This document shows positions 44,061 through 52,020 of a DNA stretch of 64,000 bases, piece by piece. Every line of letters begins with the position of its first letter. The first letter of the stretch is position 1. Under the pieces are notes generated by a model. The model did no database searches. It was not told where the DNA came from and saw only the letters and a program-made list of their open reading frames with translations. This DNA is from Azophilus sp963663395 (GTDB taxonomy: Bacteria; Pseudomonadota; Gammaproteobacteria; Pseudomonadales; Azotimanducaceae), in contig OY760226.1 of assembly GCA_963663395.1 (NCBI GenBank), positions 5,084,001-5,148,000 on the forward strand. Reading direction: 5' to 3'. The position numbers and the translations under genes are program-made.

Positions 44061-45341
44061 ATGACCGGTAGTGATCAAGCGTCCCGTGTAACGGAAATCT
44101 GGACGAGCGTTCACGGGCGCCTCCGCGCCGAAGTCGACCTGGTGGTATTTGACAAATGGCTGGAGCCCCTGACCTTTGCAGGCTTGCACGGCAACGCCGT
44201 TCACCTGGCAGCCCCGACGCGGTTCCAGCGCGATTGGGTGGAGAACACTTTCGGCGAGCGAATTCTTGCGCTCTGGCAGGAGGAATCGAGCGAAAATGAC
44301 GTCGAGACAAGTGAAGTGGAGATTGTCGTTCAGCCGAAGTCTCGTAAACCCCCTAAAGACGCAGAAGCCGCGGCGGCTGAAAAGGCGCAACGCAAGGCCG
44401 AGGCAGCCAAAGCGAACCGGCGCTGGACAGTGGCGATCAAGAGAGCAAGTGAGAAGGGCCGCGGAGACAGACGCCCGGAGCTGGAGAAGGTACGCAAGCA
44501 ACTGGGCAAGGTCGGGGTTTGGAGCCGCACGCCCTACTTCGGTGAACCGCACGAGGCAACAAGCCTGGCTACTACCGCCGAAGAACTCGGTTATCAGGCT
44601 TTGTGGATCCCCGGTTTCGATGGTGGCCACATTTTCGAACGATGCGCCATGGCGCTGGAAGCAACTTCAAAGCTGACTATCGCAACCGGCATTGTCAACA
44701 TCTGGCGGCACGAACCCGCCGAGGTTGCCGAGACTGTGGGTAAACTGCGGGCTGACAGTGGTGGCCGGTTCCTGCTCGGGCTCGGTTCGAGCCACAAGTA
44801 TCTTATCGGCGACGACTACGACAAGATCTCTCCAATTGCCAAGATGAGCGGCTACCTCGACGCGCTCGATGCCGGGGGAACACCGGTAGAGGATCGATTG
44901 CTCGGTGCGCTCGGTCCCAAGATGTTGGAACTCGCCGCAGAGCGCACTGTTGGCAGTCACCCCTGCTTCATGCCACCCGAGCACACCGCCGCCGCGCGAG
45001 AGGTACTGGGTGAGGGGAATTTGCTCATGCCTGAGCTGGGGGTGATTCTAGAGACCGACCCGGTCAAGGCTCGAACCATCGCCCGGAGTTTTGCCTCGCT
45101 CTACTACAAGGGGCCGAACTACAACAATAACTTGCGTCGATTCGGTTACACCGATGAGGATTTCGCTGGTGAAGGCAGCGATCGCCTTATCGATGCCATC
45201 ATCGCCTGGGGTGACCCCGCAACTATTGCGGCCCGAGTACAGGCCCATCTCGACGCCGGCGCAGACCACGTGGCCGTCCATTCCAGAGGCTTGAGCCCGG
45301 AAGTCGATGTCTGGCGCGAGCTGGCGCCCTTCCTGCTTTGA
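44061..45341 (+). CDS. Fusion of DnaA domain I (DnaA_N) to an LLM-class F420/flavin oxidoreductase
   Basis: This is a 426-residue chimera. Residues 10-74 read as DnaA domain I: TEIWTSVHGRLRAEVDLVVF, then DKWLEPLTF, NAVHLAAPTRFQRDWVENTF and GERILALW. They carry the Trp, Phe-x2-Trp-x2-Pro-Leu, Pro-x2-Phe and Asp-Trp-Val positions of the initiator's oligomerisation/DnaB-interaction domain. Residues 92-147 are a charged, Ala/Lys/Glu-rich linker predicted helical. From about residue 148 (LGKVGVWSRTPYFGEP) the protein is a TIM-barrel LLM oxidoreductase resembling the TIGR03620 F420 group (LGYQALWIPGFDGGH, ATGIVNIWRHEPAEV, GRFLLGLGSSHKYL). ATG 44061 has GAGGAGAAAG upstream; the frame from 44022 is rejected. 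DnaA AAA+ and DNA-binding domains are absent. It lies within the catabolic operon. Confidence 0.85.
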   Translation: MTGSDQASRVTEIWTSVHGRLRAEVDLVVFDKWLEPLTFAGLHGNAVHLAAPTRFQRDWVENTFGERILALWQEESSENDVETSEVEIVVQPKSRKPPKDAEAAAAEKAQRKAEAAKANRRWTVAIKRASEKGRGDRRPELEKVRKQLGKVGVWSRTPYFGEPHEATSLATTAEELGYQALWIPGFDGGHIFERCAMALEATSKLTIATGIVNIWRHEPAEVAETVGKLRADSGGRFLLGLGSSHKYLIGDDYDKISPIAKMSGYLDALDAGGTPVEDRLLGALGPKMLELAAERTVGSHPCFMPPEHTAAAREVLGEGNLLMPELGVILETDPVKARTIARSFASLYYKGPNYNNNLRRFGYTDEDFAGEGSDRLIDAIIAWGDPATIAARVQAHLDAGADHVAVHSRGLSPEVDVWRELAPFLL

Positions 45342-45371
45342 GAGCCGATCGAGTAACTAAAGAGAACGAGC

Positions 45372-46181
45372 ATGAGTAAATTGAATGACAAAGTAAGCAT
45401 TGTTGTCGGCTCGGCGACCGGAATTGGTGCTACAACAGCGCGGTTGCTGGCAGCACAAGGGGCCAGAGTTGTATTAGCCGATTTGAATCTCGAAGGTGCA
45501 GAAAAAGTGGCCGCTGGGATCAGACAAGCTGGGGGTGAAGCACTGGCAGTTTACGCGGATATCTCTAATGAAGCAGATGTCAGCCAGATGGTGGCGCAAG
45601 CCTTGGAAAAGTTCGGGGGTATTCACATCCTGGTTAACAATGCGGCTGCGTTATCACCGGATGTTATCGGGGTCGACAGTCAATCAGACGCGGCAACTCT
45701 GGATTTGGGTATCTGGGATCAGACAATGGCAGTAAATCTGCGTGGCTATCTACTGGCCATGAAATACGTCATACCCGAAATGTTGAAGATTGGCGGAGGA
45801 TCAATAGTAAACACTTCTTCTATATCCAGTATCGTTGCGGAACCTGTTCGTGGTGCTTACTCGGTGTCAAAAGCGGGCGTAAACCAACTCACCAAACACA
45901 TAGCAACGGCCTATGGCAAAAAAGGGATTCGCTGCAACGCCGTAGCGCCCGGATGTATTGCCACGAACCAGGTCACGGAGAAGATGTACCAGGGATTCAT
46001 TCCCCATCTGCTAACACCCGACCTGGGATCAACCGAGGACATTGCCCGCGTTGTCGTATTTCTCGCCTCTGACGATGCTGCGTTTATTACTGGTCAGGTC
46101 ATTGAGGCAGACGGTGGCATGTTATCCCACTTCCCGCTTTCCGTTCGCGCCCTCGAAAGAGAACAAAGCCCTGACCGTTGA
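45372..46181 (+). CDS. SDR-family oxidoreductase
   Basis: This classical SDR of 269 residues has VVGSATGIGATTARLL as its cofactor loop (GSATGIG), DLNLEGAEKVA with Asp after beta-2 favouring NAD, VNNAAAL, and the catalytic Ser in NTSSISSIVAEPVRGAYSVSKAG with Tyr and Lys. It ends in FITGQVIEADGG plus a 20-residue tail. AAAGAGAA precedes the ATG. It is the last gene of the 40.7-46.2 kb operon and converges on the acyl-CoA synthetase. It is an alcohol/ketone oxidoreductase of unknown specificity. Confidence 0.9.
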   Translation: MSKLNDKVSIVVGSATGIGATTARLLAAQGARVVLADLNLEGAEKVAAGIRQAGGEALAVYADISNEADVSQMVAQALEKFGGIHILVNNAAALSPDVIGVDSQSDAATLDLGIWDQTMAVNLRGYLLAMKYVIPEMLKIGGGSIVNTSSISSIVAEPVRGAYSVSKAGVNQLTKHIATAYGKKGIRCNAVAPGCIATNQVTEKMYQGFIPHLLTPDLGSTEDIARVVVFLASDDAAFITGQVIEADGGMLSHFPLSVRALEREQSPDR

Positions 46182-46218
46182 TCTTAAGCAACAGACTAAT
46201 CAGGAGGCACCGGCATCT

Positions 46219-47913
46219 TCAGTCCACTTCGTCAGCTGCAGGCGCTGGCTGACCACGAAGCGCCTTCTTGTCAATCTTGCCAACTGGCGTCAATGGCATG
46301 GCATCCAACAGGTGGATGATCTTGGGCACTTTATAGGCGGCCATTTCAGCCCGGCAGAACTCGAGAATGTCCGCGCGAATCTTGTCCGGGTCCGACTGTT
46401 TCGCCTCCGGCGTTAACTCCACGTACAGGTTGACGACCTCACTGCCTGGCCGATTGGCATCGGGACTGCCAACCAACGCGGAACCATTAATGAACTCGAG
46501 TGCGGATAACTTGTCCTCAACCTCCACCGAGAACACTTTGAAACCGCTGACAATGATCATGTCCTTGGCCCGGTCCTTCAGATAGACGTAGCCCTCTTCA
46601 TCCATTACCCCCACATCACCCGAATGCATCCACGTCTTGCCATGCCACTCGCGCAGAGAGTTGGCGGTCTCTTCCGGCTGATTGAGATAGCCTTTCATCA
46701 ACGAAGGGCTGCAAATGATGATCTCCCCCGCCTCGCCGTAGGGCATTTCTCGCGTACCCGTTTCAACGTCAACAATGCGCACGTCTACAGCAGGAATCGG
46801 TATTCCGACCGCTTCCGGCTTACATCTTTGTGGAGGATTGACCACGACCGTCGGTCCTCCTTCCGTCATGCCATAGCCGTCTGAAATGACGGTGCCCCTA
46901 AGCATGCGTTCGATACGCTTTCGGTCCTCTCCGGTGATGGGTGCCGCTCCGCACATGGCAAAATTCAGATGAGAAAAATCGATTTGCGCACTCAAGGGAT
47001 GATCGGCAATCATCTGGTATAGCGTTGGCACGCCCGACAGTCGTGTTGGCGGACAAGCGATCATTTGCCGACAGTAATGCTCAATGTCACGCGCATCCGG
47101 AATCAACACCATCTGCGCCCCGTATCTGAATGCCCACATGAACGTTCCACAACCACCGATGTGAGTTGGTGGTAAAGCATTGAACGCCGTTTCAGCCCCC
47201 ACTTTCCATGGGCGAAAAAGGTGAGCGATCACCAGGTTGTACATGAAACCGCGCAGCGTCAGCATCGCGCCCTTGGGCTTGCCTGTCGTACCGCCGGTAT
47301 ATTGGATCAGGCAAACGTGTTCGGGGGGTAAGTCAATCTGGCTGAACTCCGCACCAGCTTCGGCGGTGAGTTCGACGTAAGTCTTGCATGTGACTGAGTC
47401 CAGTGCCGGCAACTGCAGGGTCGTTGGTTGCCTGAGATCGTCTTCACCCGTAACAACCACCGCTGTTAGACATTCCGGAAGACTATCCAGAGCCTCAAGG
47501 GTTGGTTTCGCCAAGCTGGCAAGAGAGATCAACACCTTGATCCCGGCGCTTTCAAGTTGGTTCCCCACCTCTCCCGGCGCCTGCAGCGGTGACACACCGC
47601 AAGCCACCGCACCGAGCTTGGAAAGCGCTACCAGAGCGATGCCATATTGCGGAAGATTGGGGAGATGGAGACCCACCACATCACCCACGCCCACCCCCAG
47701 CGTTGCCAGCGCGTTGGCCAGCCGATTGGATAACTCATTGAGCTCCTGGTAGCTGATGTCCCGTTCGAAGTACCGTAAAGCAACGTTACGCGGAATGGAT
47801 TTCGCATAGCCTTCGACATATGCCCCGATGGGTCTGCTATCAAATTCCGGCGGCTCGACGCCCAATTCCTCGTGAATTCTTAACCACGGCCCAGGCTCAA
47901 GTTGATCACTCAT
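46219..47913 (-). CDS. AMP-forming acyl-CoA synthetase / AMP-binding protein
   Basis: This ANL-superfamily ligase of 564 residues activates a carboxylic acid to the CoA thioester with ATP. It has CLIQYTGGTTGKPKGAMLTLRG, DGYGMTEGGPTVVVNPP, HSGDVGVMDEEGYVYLKDRAKDMIIVSGFKV and the catalytic lysine in TPVGKIDKKAL. ATG 47913 follows TGAGGAAT; the longer frame to 47982 crosses the divergent promoter and is rejected. It is a close paralogue of the IS1380-truncated gene at 1706-2992. An MFS carrier is divergently transcribed, which suggests import and activation of one acid. Confidence 0.93.
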   Translation of the reverse strand: MSDQLEPGPWLRIHEELGVEPPEFDSRPIGAYVEGYAKSIPRNVALRYFERDISYQELNELSNRLANALATLGVGVGDVVGLHLPNLPQYGIALVALSKLGAVACGVSPLQAPGEVGNQLESAGIKVLISLASLAKPTLEALDSLPECLTAVVVTGEDDLRQPTTLQLPALDSVTCKTYVELTAEAGAEFSQIDLPPEHVCLIQYTGGTTGKPKGAMLTLRGFMYNLVIAHLFRPWKVGAETAFNALPPTHIGGCGTFMWAFRYGAQMVLIPDARDIEHYCRQMIACPPTRLSGVPTLYQMIADHPLSAQIDFSHLNFAMCGAAPITGEDRKRIERMLRGTVISDGYGMTEGGPTVVVNPPQRCKPEAVGIPIPAVDVRIVDVETGTREMPYGEAGEIIICSPSLMKGYLNQPEETANSLREWHGKTWMHSGDVGVMDEEGYVYLKDRAKDMIIVSGFKVFSVEVEDKLSALEFINGSALVGSPDANRPGSEVVNLYVELTPEAKQSDPDKIRADILEFCRAEMAAYKVPKIIHLLDAMPLTPVGKIDKKALRGQPAPAADEVD

Positions 47914-47956
47914 TGTATTCCTCAGAACAACCGATTCGACACCAATCCATCCCGAT

Positions 47957-47984
47957 GATACGTTTGTTGTTTCTTGAGTCAATC
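47957..47984. promoter_or_regulatory. Conserved promoter segment shared with 51231-51258
   Basis: 28 bases beginning GATAC and ending in TTTCTTGA-G-TCAATC match 51231-51258 in about 23 positions. Both lie upstream of catabolic genes; this one is in the 118-base divergent region between the acyl-CoA synthetase and the MFS gene. TTGAGTCAA is a near-dyad. It may be a shared activator or repressor site. Confidence 0.4.
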
Positions 47985-48030
47985 CGACCGGGTCTCCACG
48001 AGCTCTTCACGACGAAGGAAAACAATAGAA

Positions 48031-49263
48031 GTGAGTGTGTCGAATCGCCATCGATGGATTGTTGTGGCCATAACGGTTCTCAATCAGGCCGTTGTGACGG
48101 GAATCAGCTTTTACTGCTTCGCGATATTCAGTATCCCCTGGCTGGAACAATTCGATATCAGCCGGGGACAGCTTATGCTCGCCATTACTTCCCTAATGGT
48201 AGCCAATGGCCTGGCTGCGCCGTTTATCGGGCATCGGCTGGATCAAATGTCACTACAGTGGCCCGTGATTTCGGGCTATCTGCTGTTTTGTGGCGGTCTT
48301 GCTCTACTTTCTATCGCAACCGCCTATTGGCAAGTCATCGTCATCTATGCGACGTTTTTCGCCATTGGCCAAATCCTCGGCGGAACACTTGTTTCGCAAA
48401 TGCTGATCAATCGCTGGTTTGTAAGCAACAATGGCCTGGCGCTTGGGATTTCAGCAACCGGCACATCACTAGGCGGAATTCTGTTTCCGTTGCTGATTGC
48501 AGACGTGCTTTTAACGTTCAGCCTGTCGGCCGTTTTTCAGAGCCTTGCCCTGTTCTTTGTAGTTGTCCTGGTACCGGTAAATTACGTCGTGTTAAGGATT
48601 CAACCGCCTGCGGGGCGTCAGGAACAGGATATTGGCGCGCGCGAGATTCTACCGGCCCCGGTCTGGACGACGCAAAAAATACTGAGCTCGACGGCGTTCT
48701 GGATTCCGATGACAATATTGCTTTCCGTTTCCACTTCGTTCGTCGCCATTCAGGCAAATCTCGGCGCTCATCTCGATGATCTCAACTACTCAGTGTCCTT
48801 TACCGGCCAGATGATTGCCGTCATATCGGCGATGATGATCGTAGGAAAGCTGCTCTATGGAAGACTAGCGGACAGGTTTGACCATGGGTATCTGCTGTTG
48901 TTCATGGGCAGTACGAGCATCGTTGCGATCGCCTTGTTGATGTCAACATCGGATCAGATACCATTGCTGGCGGCCGCGGTACTGCTGGGCCTCGCCAGTG
49001 GTGGCCTGATACCGATGACGGGCGTGGTTTTTGTGGCGCGATTTGGCGTGGCATCTTTCGGCAAGGTGATCGGGTTGGTCATGTTGGTGATGGCTGCAGG
49101 GAGCCTGGGTTCCGTGTATGCCGCATGGCTCTACGATCTGGCCGGCAGCTATCACTACGCCTTCTTCTCATTCATCTTGATGATTCTGCCGGGCTTGTTT
49201 TTGTTGAAGTGGCTTCCACCCCCTATGCATCGTGTTAAACGGGATGCGTCCAGGGCGCACTGA
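48031..49263 (+). CDS. MFS transporter
   Basis: This 12-helix inner-membrane carrier of about 410 residues resembles the monocarboxylate/oxalate-formate (OFA/MCT-like) group. Features are TM1 IVVAITVLNQAVVTGISFYC, IFSIPWLEQFDISRGQLMLA, and GISATGTSLGGILFPLLI in the fourth-fifth helix pair. GKLLYGRLADRF is loop 8-9 of the family. GTG 48031 lies 12 bases after AAGGA; TTG 47974 and GTG 48037 are alternatives. It is divergent from the acyl-CoA synthetase, so uptake of an acid is likely. Confidence 0.88.
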   Translation: MSVSNRHRWIVVAITVLNQAVVTGISFYCFAIFSIPWLEQFDISRGQLMLAITSLMVANGLAAPFIGHRLDQMSLQWPVISGYLLFCGGLALLSIATAYWQVIVIYATFFAIGQILGGTLVSQMLINRWFVSNNGLALGISATGTSLGGILFPLLIADVLLTFSLSAVFQSLALFFVVVLVPVNYVVLRIQPPAGRQEQDIGAREILPAPVWTTQKILSSTAFWIPMTILLSVSTSFVAIQANLGAHLDDLNYSVSFTGQMIAVISAMMIVGKLLYGRLADRFDHGYLLLFMGSTSIVAIALLMSTSDQIPLLAAAVLLGLASGGLIPMTGVVFVARFGVASFGKVIGLVMLVMAAGSLGSVYAAWLYDLAGSYHYAFFSFILMILPGLFLLKWLPPPMHRVKRDASRAH

Positions 49264-49355
49264 TGTCATGGGTATTTTGGCCGACAAAACAGCCAATATT
49301 ACTTGGGCACGCGCAACACCACCCAAGGAATCGACTACCGGCTTACTTTGCCTTG

Positions 49356-49790
49356 CTATGGATCCAGATCGATGACCACCAGGCGCGCATTCAACCAATC
49401 AGGCAGCCATTTCGGCGCACTGGGTCTCAGTCGCTCAAACACCCGCCTTGTATATTCCGGATCATCCAGAACGGTACGAGCTCGGCCCGAGTATTCCTGA
49501 CCCTTGACAAAGACCTTCACTGGGACATCAGCGTCTCGAAAGGCCTTCCACCAACCTCCGTCAGCACCAGCGAAAACCTGATTGCCTTCCCTTAGGTAAT
49601 TCACGGGAAAGCTTTCCCCGCCTGGCATCGTCAGCAGCATGACGATGTCGGCACGCTCACCATTGGGGTTTTCTCGAAGCTCCTGGGCGACGCGTTCATT
49701 TCCTACAAATGCATAGTAAGCTCGCGCACCAAACCACAGGGCCAGAATCAGAACGACTACCGAAGCTGGGACAATCAACAACCACTTCAT
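49356..49790 (-). CDS. Membrane-anchored nitroreductase/deazaflavin-dependent-type (DUF385-like) protein
   Basis: This protein of 144 residues has an N-terminal transmembrane anchor (WLLIVPASVVVLILALWFGA) and a split-barrel-like domain (ADIVMLLTMPGGESFPVNYL, GNQVFAGADGGWWKAFRD, VPVKVFVKGQEYSGRARTV). The pattern resembles nitroreductase/quinone reductase proteins of the F420-dependent Ddn type, but is short and divergent. Two LLM enzymes in the window also have F420-type relatives. It is separated from the upstream P450 region by 124 bases. The functional assignment is tentative. Confidence 0.55.
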   Translation of the reverse strand: MKWLLIVPASVVVLILALWFGARAYYAFVGNERVAQELRENPNGERADIVMLLTMPGGESFPVNYLREGNQVFAGADGGWWKAFRDADVPVKVFVKGQEYSGRARTVLDDPEYTRRVFERLRPSAPKWLPDWLNARLVVIDLDP

Positions 49791-49913
49791 TTAAAACCTA
49801 CCTGTGTGGGTGGCAGCGTGAGACGCGCTGAGATGTTACGCTCGAAGTACCACGTGGGAAAACCCTGATTCCAAAGTCCCCTGGCCCGCTAGCAACCTCA
49901 TGGACAAATCAAC

Positions 49914-51167
49914 CTATCTACGCGGCTTTACCCTGACCGGTAGGGTCTTCAGTCCGCTGACAAAGGATGATTCAATCAACTTGGGTTCACCATTCAATTC
50001 GATGTCCGAAACTCGGCTGAATAGCTCTTCATAGAGAACCTTCATCTCCATCTTGGCCAGCAAATTGCCCAGGCAGTGATGGGCGCCGTGACCAAAAGCC
50101 AAGTGTCGATTTGGTCGTCGATCAGCCCTGAACTCAAAGGGCGCATCAAAAACGTCTTCGTCGCGGTTTCCGGATGGGTATAGCATCATGACGGACTCAC
50201 CTGCCCTAATCGTCCGTCCCCGAATTTCACAATCGTTTACCGCAGTACGCATGAAGTGTTTCACAGGTGTGACCCAGCGAATAGATTCATCCACCATTGT
50301 CGGGACCAAGTCCGGGTTATCTCTTACCTTGCGAAATTCATCAGGGTTATCGAGCAGCGCATGGATTGCACCTGCGGTCGAAGAACTTGTTGTATCGTGA
50401 CCGGCCGAAGCTGTAATCAGGAAATAACCCAGAACGTCCATATCGCTGAGAGGTTCACCTTTTATCCGGCCGTTAGCAATTGCGCTCGCGAGATCACGCT
50501 GTGGTACTGTGCGGCGTTCCGCGACGATACTCATGCAATAACCATAAAAATCCATGAACATCTGCATACGCTGTTCATTTGTCATTTGCGTCGCGATATC
50601 TGGGTCCTGAGCGCCAAACATCTGCTGTGTCAGCGTCAGCATCATTTGATCTTTGTCAACAGGGATGCCAAGGATATGCATGATCACCCGGAGCGGATAC
50701 CACACCGCAACATCAGTGACGAAGTCAAGTTCCTCACCCAGAGACAACATATGATCAACGGTTTCCTGAGCGATTGTTCGCACTTCAGCCTCAAACCGAT
50801 TCAGACTTCGCGGTAGGAACCAGTCTTTGGCGACCCCACGAAGCTCGCGATGTTCTTCGCCGTCCAGTTCGACGATTGTTCGCACTGGCTGCCGGGCCTG
50901 GCGCTCCGCTCGCTCAGCCTCCACTTCTCTCGAACCCAGAACCTGGCGAGGTGTATTGAGAAACTGATCATCTGCCCTCGATATTTCAATAATGTCAGCG
51001 TGTTTTGTGATGGCCCAAAACGGCGCGTGGTTCGTCGTTTCGATCAACGCGACCGGATCTTCACGCCGCATGGTAGTGAGCAACCGGTGCAGTTGGTCTT
51101 CGTCAGCATAGGTGGTTGGCTTAACCAGGTCTGCGTAGTCCAATTCATCTTCTCCCAATCTGCGCAT
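49914..51167 (-). CDS. Cytochrome P450 (soluble bacterial type)
   Basis: This 417-residue haem monooxygenase is a paralogue of 14485-15741. It has SAGHDTTSSST in the I helix (Thr259/Thr260), DESIRW for ExxR (Glu294, Arg297), TPVKHFMRTAV and the haem loop FGHGAHHCLGN with proximal Cys365. No anchor is present. The ATG at 51167 has a weak ribosome site and lies 6 bases after the stop of a crotonase scar, indicating that a crotonase gene once preceded it in an operon. The product probably hydroxylates a hydrophobic ring or side chain. Confidence 0.93.
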   Translation of the reverse strand: MRRLGEDELDYADLVKPTTYADEDQLHRLLTTMRREDPVALIETTNHAPFWAITKHADIIEISRADDQFLNTPRQVLGSREVEAERAERQARQPVRTIVELDGEEHRELRGVAKDWFLPRSLNRFEAEVRTIAQETVDHMLSLGEELDFVTDVAVWYPLRVIMHILGIPVDKDQMMLTLTQQMFGAQDPDIATQMTNEQRMQMFMDFYGYCMSIVAERRTVPQRDLASAIANGRIKGEPLSDMDVLGYFLITASAGHDTTSSSTAGAIHALLDNPDEFRKVRDNPDLVPTMVDESIRWVTPVKHFMRTAVNDCEIRGRTIRAGESVMMLYPSGNRDEDVFDAPFEFRADRRPNRHLAFGHGAHHCLGNLLAKMEMKVLYEELFSRVSDIELNGEPKLIESSFVSGLKTLPVRVKPRR

Positions 51168-51173
51168 TCAACT

Positions 51174-51221
51174 TCAATCACTCGTCTTCGCGCGGTAATC
51201 ACCGAAGGCTACATCGCGCTG
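51174..51221 (-). pseudogene. 3' scar of a crotonase gene
   Basis: The last 15 codons and stop of an enoyl-CoA hydratase (QRDVAFGDYRAKTSD) match the C termini encoded at 29191-30033 and 39595-40440. Upstream of it the sequence changes to the promoter-like segment at 51231-51258, so the body of the gene has been deleted and its promoter fused to the P450. Confidence 0.7.
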
Positions 51222-51506
51222 CAATTTAATGATACATGTTCTGTTTCTTGAATCAATCTCGCTGCCCACCAGCACCTGACGTAGCGTTCGCAGTTACGCT
51301 GGCCCAAACGGCCTTGGCAAATGACATAAAACATGGCGTCTGAAAAGGACGGGTCTAAACGACTTTGATTCATCTGACTACGAGGAACCACGAGCAATCG
51401 CTGCTCACATTCAGGCCGAATACGGCGAGCTTCAAGCGATGGGGGCTGGAGATCAGAGGATGTTGGTTGGAGTCATTTAATTGTCTCTCCCGTGTTTGGG
51501 CGTTCG
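51222..51506. other. Intergenic stretch with promoter segment and an unidentified coding-like piece
   Basis: 51231-51258 is the segment shared with 47957-47984. On the plus strand, 51350-51477 reads as a natural-looking C-terminal frame (DSSDYEEPRAIAAHIQ, then AEYGELQAMGAGDQRMLVGV, then a stop) without a start. I cannot assign it to a family. Nothing else is supported. Confidence 0.35.
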
Positions 51507-52017
51507 TTATCGCGGCGCGTACCAGATCGGCGATGTATACGCCCGGAGGCTCGTTGCTCGCCATTTTGCCGAAGAAATTGTCCTCCTCTGCGGTGGACAA
51601 CCCGGTATGGCTGTCCGTCGAACCGACCATGCCGAACTGGTACGGGTTCGATCCCAACTCTTGCTTGAGCTTCAAGCCACTCTTGAGTGCTGTGCGCGCG
51701 TACTCGTACTGCAACATCGTCGGTTCTTTGAGCTCGCTCATCAAACCATTGCCCCTGGACCACCTCGGCCACCACGCCCATGGCATCGGAATGGTCGGTC
51801 ACGACCAGAAAATCCAGGGGCCTGGATAGCTTGGCGGGTTGGCCGCTGGTGGATATCACGGTTTCGCCGCGCGCAAACCGATACGCATTTTCAACATCCA
51901 GCGTTACGCCAAACGTGCTCGCATCCAGGGAGTTGGTAGTGTGCAGGTGGGTGTCCCCCCAGAGCACTCGTGCCGGGTACTCCTGGTCTGCATAGGGTGA
52001 ATAATTCGCCTCCAGAC
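51507..52017 (-). pseudogene. Decayed DUF3604 gene with internal deletions
   Basis: Three pieces of a DUF3604 protein occur in order but in different frames. The N-terminal block is EYPARVLWGDTHLHTTNSLD to DFLVVTDHSDAMGV. The middle block is MLQYEYARTALKSGLKL to MVGSTDSHTGLSTAEEDNFF. The terminal block AYTSPIWYAPR is followed by TAA at 51507. About 170 of 630 codons remain. It matches the intact gene at 11275-13170. No signal peptide remains; the 5' side joins directly to the stop of the 52021-53025 gene. Confidence 0.88.
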
Positions 52018-52020
52018 GAA

